Part shown: positions 57,952 through 64,000 of the stretch, piece after piece
How positions within the stretch are numbered: position 1 is the stretch's first letter
How the letters are laid out: each line of letters begins with the position of its first letter
Assembly: GCA_949361645.1 (NCBI GenBank)
Contig: OX442422.1
Span: 9,064,426-9,128,425, forward strand
Direction of reading: 5' to 3'
Length of the DNA: 64,000 nucleotides
DNA from: Spongilla lacustris
Taxonomy: Eukaryota > Porifera > Demospongiae > Spongillida > Spongillidae
The notes under the pieces: model-generated
Databases searched by the model: none
What the model saw: the letters and a program-made list of their open reading frames with translations, nothing else
What the model was told of the DNA's origin: nothing
Made by a program: the position numbers and the translations under genes

Positions 57952-58224
57952 ACACTTTCAACTTCATTTCATTTAATCTTTGTATTTCCGCGCATCTGTT
58001 TGATTGTATTTTTGTACCAGTATTCTGATCACTCACCTGCTCTGATTTGATTATTTAAACAAATGGTCCTGTTGTACCATCGCAGCACATATGGCACGTA
58101 TGTACATGTTCTGCTTCACATGAACCAGGCAACATTTGCATATCGCTTGGAAATACAAAACACATTCCTGCTTGCACATAGACCAGCACTTAACTTCATG
58201 TTAAATTTTATTTGTTAACTTGCA

Positions 58225-58310
58225 GCTATCTTGTCAGCTAAACAACATTACACATGGCTTAAAAGATGCATTAATGGTTTCAGCAGCTTGCATGTATTTC
58301 TGTTTCTTAG
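58225..58310 (+). pseudogene. Remnant of the RT C-terminal segment in unit C
   Basis: Begins like 51100 in unit B (LSCQLNNITHGLKDALMVSA) and then jumps to sequence matching 51635, so about 480 bp present in unit B are missing. Confidence 0.75.
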
Positions 58311-58654
58311 TGCGCTCAACTGATTGTTGAAACCGAGAACTGCACTTATATGCACATCACAATGTATGTAGGAAATGCATGAACATTGTTGAACAGCAAC
58401 CAAAGCTGGAACATTATCCTCACTTTTGAGGCCAGGTCGCCTTAGGAATAATTGTGCATGTACAGGAATAACTACATAGATCTAAACCCAGTGCTAAAAT
58501 TCACAGCCACATACATCATACATGTGTAGAGCTAGTAATCCAGTCATGGTCGACAATAGTGCATGTTCGAGTCCTGATATTCAGTAGCAGTTAGATCAAA
58601 TGTTGATACCACTGTCAACCATGCTGAGGTCTTTATTTCATGTTGTACAGCTCC

Positions 58655-58742
58655 CACACTGTCCCCTACACCACAGTACTACCACACTGTCCCTACACCA
58701 CAGTACTACCACACTGCCCCTACACCACAGTACTACCACACT
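58655..58742 (-). repeat. Three inverted copies of the 28-bp unit
   Basis: CTACACCACAGTACTACCAC repeats, the reverse complement of the 28-bp minisatellite, embedded between sequences that in unit B (about 53142-53160) are almost adjacent. Confidence 0.9.
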
Positions 58743-59126
58743 TGTTGACATCAAATGGTTCTGGCAATGTAACTCCGTTTATTTAAATATGCCCCTTGTC
58801 CACATGTAGCTTTGAAATAAAAAATGTTCCGTGTGGGCTGGGAGTTATGAAGGTACAGTGTACTGCTTTTGAAAGAGGATCACAAATTAATTCGTAATCC
58901 ATCATATGATGAGCTTTTCAGAATCACTTACAGTCCCCTGGAATAAAGCTGGCCAATTTATATCATTCAATGCAAGCTCACGAGTATATCCTCTTTGCAG
59001 ATAAGACCATACCGTTTACGGTATACGGAGATCGACCATTATTGTGTACAATGACGTCATGATCGTAATAGAGGTGATGTAACCGTCAGTAGCACTGTGA
59101 ATCAGGGTCTGGGTACGGGAGACTAG

Positions 59127-59190
59127 ATGGCGATGGCGACGAAACAGAGTTCGGTCTGTTCCGCAGGATCTTCAAATCAGCACCTTCAAG
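59127..59190 (+). CDS. Death-domain copy C, exon 1
   Basis: ATG at 59127, MAMATKQSSVCSAGSSNQHL plus Q and one base, donor GTGAGG. Confidence 0.6.
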
Positions 59191-59255
59191 GTGAGGTGAT
59201 CGATCGCCCCACTGTTGAATATAAGCCTACATTTTAGGTTTCCTCTCTCCGTTAG

Positions 59256-59546
59256 ACCTGCTCGACTCGCCGTGCAGTAATGAACACGTGCTTACCGTAG
59301 CAGCAAAGTGTACCTTCGACTGGAGGGTGGTGGGCAGGCGTCTTCTGATGGATCGTCCCCAGACCGTCGAAGACATTGATCGCGAAGACAAAAGCGAAGA
59401 AGTAAAAAGAGACAAAATGTTTCTGAAGTGGAAGGAGATGAAAGGATCACGTGCTACTTATAGGGTCTTGATGGAGGTATTTGAAGAAGTAAGGAATCAT
59501 CAGGCTGCTGAGATGGTGAAGGAATTGGTACTACCAATAGCAGAAG
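59256..59546 (+). CDS. Death-domain copy C, exon 2 (orphan)
   Basis: Same 291-bp exon: LLDSPCSNEHVLTVAAKCTF, DWRVVGRRLLMDRPQTVEDI, DKMFLKWKEMKGSRATYRVL, AAEMVKELVLPIAEG. Frame open; donor GTAGGT. No downstream linker or CxCGKC exon in the window. Without splicing it would end in GRCYVLKVMGMLFG. Confidence 0.65.
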
Positions 59547-60009
59547 GTAGGTGTTATGTGTTGAAGGTGATGGGGATGTTGTTTGGATAGGGTGGTCCTT
59601 AAATAGAGTGCTGAAATATTGTACTGTGTACACAAAGCATAGTCAAGCTATGTACATGTAGGGTGGTCCTTAAATGATGAGCTCAATCCTTGTATATGGT
59701 GTATACTAAGAGCAGTGATATTTAAATAGCATTGTGCTGTACGCAAAGGATGATATCATGTATAAATAGTTAACATTGTGAAACATGTATTTAAAAATAG
59801 TGCAAGAATAAATGGGACAGTGTCAAGCATAATCAGGCTTGTGGGGTTATAATTTTATCACTATAAAAATTGCACGTTACACTAAACAGCACATTTTCGC
59901 AACGGTGCTACCTTTTCCTTTCAAATACATGTAGTATGAGAAGTGAAAGATAGATTACCCGTTATTGATGGGATGGACAGAATGCATTCAACTTCGCTAA
60001 ATTCATCCT

Positions 60010-60240
60010 ATTGTTTTCGGCACTCAGAAATAACGGATGTATACTCTGCATTTAATTTTGATAAAATTAGTGATGTAAGAATTGTAAACAGCAATTGAGT
60101 AAAATGTGAGGAAACACCAAAAAATAATAGCTTGTTTAATTTTCGTGTAATCCCCTGTTTCCTCACTTTCCCCTGAATTACTGTCAACAAATCCTAGCCT
60201 ACATGTGCATCACCAATTCAATATATATTTATATTGTTTC
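60010..60240. repeat. Decayed foldback, copy in unit C
   Basis: Better preserved than the unit B copy: AGTGATGTAAGAATTGTAAA and GTGAGGAAAC pair with GTTTCCTCAC and a GTGCATCACCAAT segment downstream. Confidence 0.65.
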
Positions 60241-60289
60241 CCTCATTTTAATCTTTCTGGCCTGAGAGGTGTCTGGTTTGCGGGCAGGG

Positions 60290-60865
60290 GGGGAGGATAA
60301 ATCAATATAACCTTACGGTCCGCTGGTACTGGTGTACAATTACAGAGACTTGACGTTTTTAACTTATATGTATAAAAATAAAGCTACTAGATAAAAAACA
60401 TCATAGGCTAAAACGCTTCGTCATCACAAAAACCTAGGGTCCATATGATCATGCAAGTTGCCATTGCAGCTTCCTTGCAGGTTATTCCGAAGGAGATTAT
60501 TGGCCATCGAAGGCCAACCAAAGTACGAAATTAAATGGGTAGGTTGGACCAAGGACCATTAATAGTCCGCACACAACACTTCGGAACCCATCAATAACCT
60601 TGCAGGCTATAAAGGAATGCATGCAAAGAACTAATAAGGAAGGCCACAGCCTACTGGATCACGGATGCCAAATGATACTAAGATGCCAACAGATACCCTT
60701 TGGACACGCCTATATATACCTTAGCGGTAATCATTACCGTTCAGTAAGAAAGCTTATTGGTAAGTTTTTATCGATAGGCGTAGAGCTATTTCAGTAAATA
60801 TTCGATAATAGGTGTTTACTTACTAATAATTACTGATAAGCTCAAAACCTTATCGATAGTTGACC
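60290..60865. other. Start of the sequence not shared with unit B; nothing recognised
   Basis: Similarity to unit B stops in the G-run at 60285-60292. The stretch 60720-60850 is rich in TTATCGATA-like motifs that also occur near 63230-63365. Confidence 0.4.
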
Positions 60866-60917
60866 CTATTGAAAACCACTATCTGAAGACATTGTTAAAC
60901 TAGTGACTTCAGATAGT
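60864..60917. repeat. Perfect 18-bp inverted repeat
   Basis: GAAAACCACTATCTGAAG and its exact inverse, separated by 18 bp, overlapping the end of the minus-strand ORF. Confidence 0.9.
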
Positions 60918-61411
60918 GGTTTTCCAGCCTTAGAATTAGGACTTGACATGACCCCTTTGTCTTGTATAATCCTTTTGGCTAACCTTGCCATGTAAATGGT
61001 GACACCAAACACTTCTAACCCCAGTTGAGTAGCAAGTTGTATGTTCTCTTCCACTGCTTCAAATAATCTTCTAGACATTTTTGCTACATAATTTTGACTA
61101 TGGGTAAATCGCGTGAGGAAAGCGTTTTGTTTACTACCGGCCGAATCAATGTCACTTGTACTGTTGCTATCTTGCGTTGATGAATAAGGCGTGAAAATAC
61201 TTGGCTGAGCCCATTCCTGGGAAAGACCACTAGGCCCTGCGTGCTCAGAAGCTATTTCAGAACGATGGTTTTGAACTGCTTTTAGACAATTTACTACACA
61301 CAGCAAGTCTCCACTTCGCAAAGACAGAGATGGACAATCGGCTATAAGTTGTTCTGATGCAACTTGGGAAGTGTAAATATATGCGGCGCCGATGCTTCTC
61401 GAACGAGTCAT
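60866..61411 (-). CDS. Unidentified 181-residue single-exon ORF
   Basis: ATG at 61411 (MTRSRSIGAAYIYTSQVASE). Middle part ADCPSLSLRSGDLLCVVNCL, then a Ser/Thr-rich stretch (PYSSTQDSNSTSDIDSAGSK), then helices (YVAKMSRRLFEAVEENIQLA and ATQLGLEVFGVTIYMARLAK). No signal peptide; no family recognised. A decayed copy lies at 63370-64000. Its last codons contain a perfect 18-bp hairpin stem absent from the other copy. Lack of introns in an intron-rich region could mean a retrocopy. Confidence 0.45.
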   Translation of the reverse strand: MTRSRSIGAAYIYTSQVASEQLIADCPSLSLRSGDLLCVVNCLKAVQNHRSEIASEHAGPSGLSQEWAQPSIFTPYSSTQDSNSTSDIDSAGSKQNAFLTRFTHSQNYVAKMSRRLFEAVEENIQLATQLGLEVFGVTIYMARLAKRIIQDKGVMSSPNSKAGKPLSEVTSLTMSSDSGFQ

Positions 61412-61441
61412 GACAATACTTGATCAACAAGGCCCTGCACA

Positions 61442-62044
61442 AAAACGTTCTTGGAGAATAACAACGTACATGTACGCTCTGCCCAAATAAGGTAACACAA
61501 TCTGCTGAGTCATGCTAACATGTGGACAGCTGTGGTAAGACAGTTTGCATAACACCACTTGTAACGTCTGTAAACAAAACAGAATTTTGATGAGACAAAA
61601 ATGGCGCCCTCATATAAAACCTTGCGTGGTTCTCAGGGGTTATCAATACACAAACTTTTTATTCTTTAAAAACACTGACACTGATAGTCCCTTCACTTAT
61701 GAAAAAAACAATTTGAATTTTAATATGGGGGGCACCTCAATATTGCAAAAGGTGCTTTGAAGTTGCCAATAATTTAACCCTTTACCCACCCCCAAAATAA
61801 TCACCATAGATCAGTTCTACTGATCATGGCCTTCAATTTGATGCCAAAAACTCTGCTGTCAATTGTATTGCAGCCAAGATATGAGTGTGCAAAGTTGCAA
61901 CATTTGTGAAAAAATTAATTATTCAGTGATGTGTATTTCGTAAACCATTAACCTTATTAACTCAATAAATGACTTTCATATCAAGACCAATATATATGAG
62001 AAGTTGGAGCAAAATTGGAAGACATTAGTCACAACTCTGAGTGA
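61442..62044. other. Spacer with a dispersed repeat
   Basis: 61914-62000 (TTAATTATTCAGTGATGTGTATTTCG) is related to 20676-20830. Nothing else supported. Confidence 0.4.
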
Positions 62045-62365
62045 CAATAGATTAAACGACCCCTCCATGACATCATATGAAGGAAGGGGTGGGGACATAA
62101 CCACTCCATGACATCATATGAAGGAAGGGGTGGGGACATAACCACTCCATGACATCATATGAAGGAAGGGGTGGGGACATAACCACTCCATGACATCATA
62201 TGAAGGAAGGGGTGGGGACATAACCACTCCATGACATCATATGAAGGAAGGGGTGGGGACATAACCACTCCATGACATCATATGAAGGAAGGGGTGGGGA
62301 CATAACCACTCCATGACATCATATGAAGGAAGGGGTGGGAACATAACCATTCCATGACATCATAT
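62045..62365 (-). repeat. 41-bp minisatellite, inverted
   Basis: Seven to eight copies of the reverse complement of the 41-bp unit, very uniform. Confidence 0.95.
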
Positions 62366-63060
62366 GGGAAAAGGGCGCCATAGCACTACTTCACACACAC
62401 TGCACAATAGCACTACTTCACACGCACTGCACTAAAGCACTACAGTATGCATCAGAAAAAGTTGGCGCCACGTGCATTACGGTCAAGCGTATTCCGTTGC
62501 ACTGGTGTTGCGTTACGATCAGAATTAGTTACTTTAGGCCATTCCAAATGTGATTGTTATTTCCCGTCCGGACCTTTTACCAAAACCCATGTGGGCAGGC
62601 GGCTATTATCCATTATTTACATATAAACAATAATTATGATGCATTCTTATGCAATCTTACATCATGAGCAAAAGGCGGCACACCTGAAAATGATAGCGCT
62701 GTATATCCAGGCCTGTAACTGTGGATGTCTGAGAAGCAGTACGCAAGCTTTTTGTAATGTGACACGTTTACCAACATCTCAAACAAATAAAATTGAAAAC
62801 ATATTCCGATAATTAGAATAATGGACACAATGGTGACATTATGCGGGTGGTCTATAATGATGCAGGCGGCGGATGGGAAACAACAATCACATTTGGAATG
62901 GCCTTAATACCTTAAACAAAATACGCTCTGGATGTAAAGCTAGTTACAGTCCGTTACAGTCACCAAAAGGCTTACATGTACATCTAAACACATGTCCAAA
63001 ACACAGGGCAGGCAGCTGTAAGTGTTGATTCCAGGCGTAAATTGGAGTAGGAACAGGCAA
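62045..63060 (-). repeat. Inverted duplicate of 54.58-56.34 kb
   Basis: Carries, in opposite order, the 41-bp array, two 27-bp units, AAAAAGTTGGCGCCA, the TTAGGCCATTCCAAATGTGA block and GGAATCAACACTT-like sequence. Confidence 0.8.
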
Positions 63061-63369
63061 TCGGTTACGTGTGTCCAGTTTGTTGCCTGACGTCACAGTG
63101 CTAGAAACAACTTCTATTCAAACATGTACTCATGTTGTACTTGTAGTGCGAAAATTCCCTCTAGTAATTATTCATAACACTATTTGGAAGGCCAGTACAA
63201 GAAATATCAAAAATCAATAAGAAAGCCGAGTGTTACCGATAATATTCGGTTAGAAGTTATCTCTTACTGAAAGGTAATGATAAGAAAAGTGTCTTACCGT
63301 ACCGGTTGCTTAACGGTATCGGATAACCGCTAAGCAGTAAGGACAAAGCTTATCGATAGTTGACCCTAG

Positions 63370-64000
63370 TTTTCCAGCCTTCAAATTATAGGACTAGGCA
63401 TGACCTCTTTGTCTTGTATACACTTTTTGGAAAACCTTGCCATGTAAATGGTGACACCAAACTCTTCACAAATTCTTCAGTGGTGTTAAAAAATTAGTAT
63501 CATTTCACTCCTAGATTTTGTCAGAGCGAATTTATTCTTGAGCTGTTGGATAATTTCTGTCCCATCATCTGTATGCACAGCCTCAGGTCTAACCCCAGTA
63601 GAGTAGCAAGTTGTATGTTGACTTCTCTTCCACTGCTTCAAATAATCTTCTAGACATTTTTGCTACATATCTTTGACTATGGATAAATCGCTTTCTGAAG
63701 GGGGAGACCTCTAGAGCTGTGAGGAAAGCATTTTGTTTATTGTGAATAACGTAGGACTACCGGGCGAATCAATGTCACTTGCACTGATGCTATCTTGCGT
63801 TGATGAATAAGGTGTGGAAATACTTGGCTGAGCACAAGACCACTAGGCCGTGCGTGCTCAGAAGCTACTTCAGAATGATGGTTTTGAACTGCTTTTAGAC
63901 AATTTACTACACACAGCAAGTCTCCACTTTGCAAAGACAGAGATGGACAATCGGCTATAAGTTGTTCTGATGCAACTTGGGAAGTGTAAATATATGCGGC
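63370..64000 (-). pseudogene. Decayed copy of the 60.87-61.41 kb ORF
   Basis: Collinear with the intact ORF but with frameshifts, stops and three extra segments: about 130 bp at 63465-63590, 30 bp near 63695 and 20 bp near 63740. The 63465-63590 extra segment reads as an open peptide on the minus strand (VRPEAVHTDDGTEIIQQLKN). It runs off the window. Confidence 0.7.

Overview
The window looks like nuclear DNA of an early-branching animal, most probably a demosponge. Coding sequence is split into short exons with canonical GT..AG borders, and intergenic and intronic DNA is full of minisatellites, foldback elements and DNA-transposon remnants. The sponge assignment is inferred from one domain (CxCGKC followed by about 270 residues, 31.1-32.0 kb) that I recall from sponge ankyrin proteins. 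There are no bacterial-style operons, and most long open frames in the window are satellite artefacts.

Layout. 0-2.5 kb: the 3' part of a decayed reverse-transcriptase element (minus strand) and a TTAA-flanked MITE. 2.5-24.4 kb: ankyrin gene 1 (plus strand). It has one capping repeat and seven further ankyrin exons, each encoding one repeat with phase-0 borders, then two small exons and a large terminal exon made of internal Pro/Ser/Trp repeats. A 2-kb homopurine satellite, a RING-finger relic, a 131-codon ORF repeat and several palindromic elements interrupt it, and a tentative minus-strand gene lies in a late intron (14.4-16.4 kb). 26.05-41.7 kb: gene 2 (plus strand). Its exon phases join a death domain, a Gln/Pro-rich linker, the CxCGKC domain, six ankyrin exons and a one-repeat version of the gene 1 tail. 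42.2-44.4 kb: a hAT-like element with an exact 8-bp target duplication and two nested palindromes. 45.2-50.8 kb: gene 3 (plus strand), a helical, spectrin-like, tail-anchored protein with signs of decay. 50.8-60 kb: tandem copies of a block made of a 28-bp minisatellite, the transmembrane exon of gene 3 and the death-domain exons of gene 2. The same block also occurs at 24.8-26.4 kb, where it feeds the intact gene 2. 60.3-64 kb: an unidentified single-exon ORF on the minus strand, a decayed second copy of it, and an inverted duplicate of the 54.6-56.3 kb sequence.

How the parts fit together. Genes 1 and 2 share their ankyrin exons and C-terminal exons and are tandem paralogues; the death-domain start of gene 1 would lie left of the window or be lost. 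A death domain joined to ankyrin repeats suggests a cytoplasmic adaptor or sensor in cell-death or innate-immune signalling, but that role is inferred from domain content. The cluster appears to be evolving fast: ankyrin exons are copied together with their introns and intronic minisatellites, and first exons are copied without the rest of the gene.
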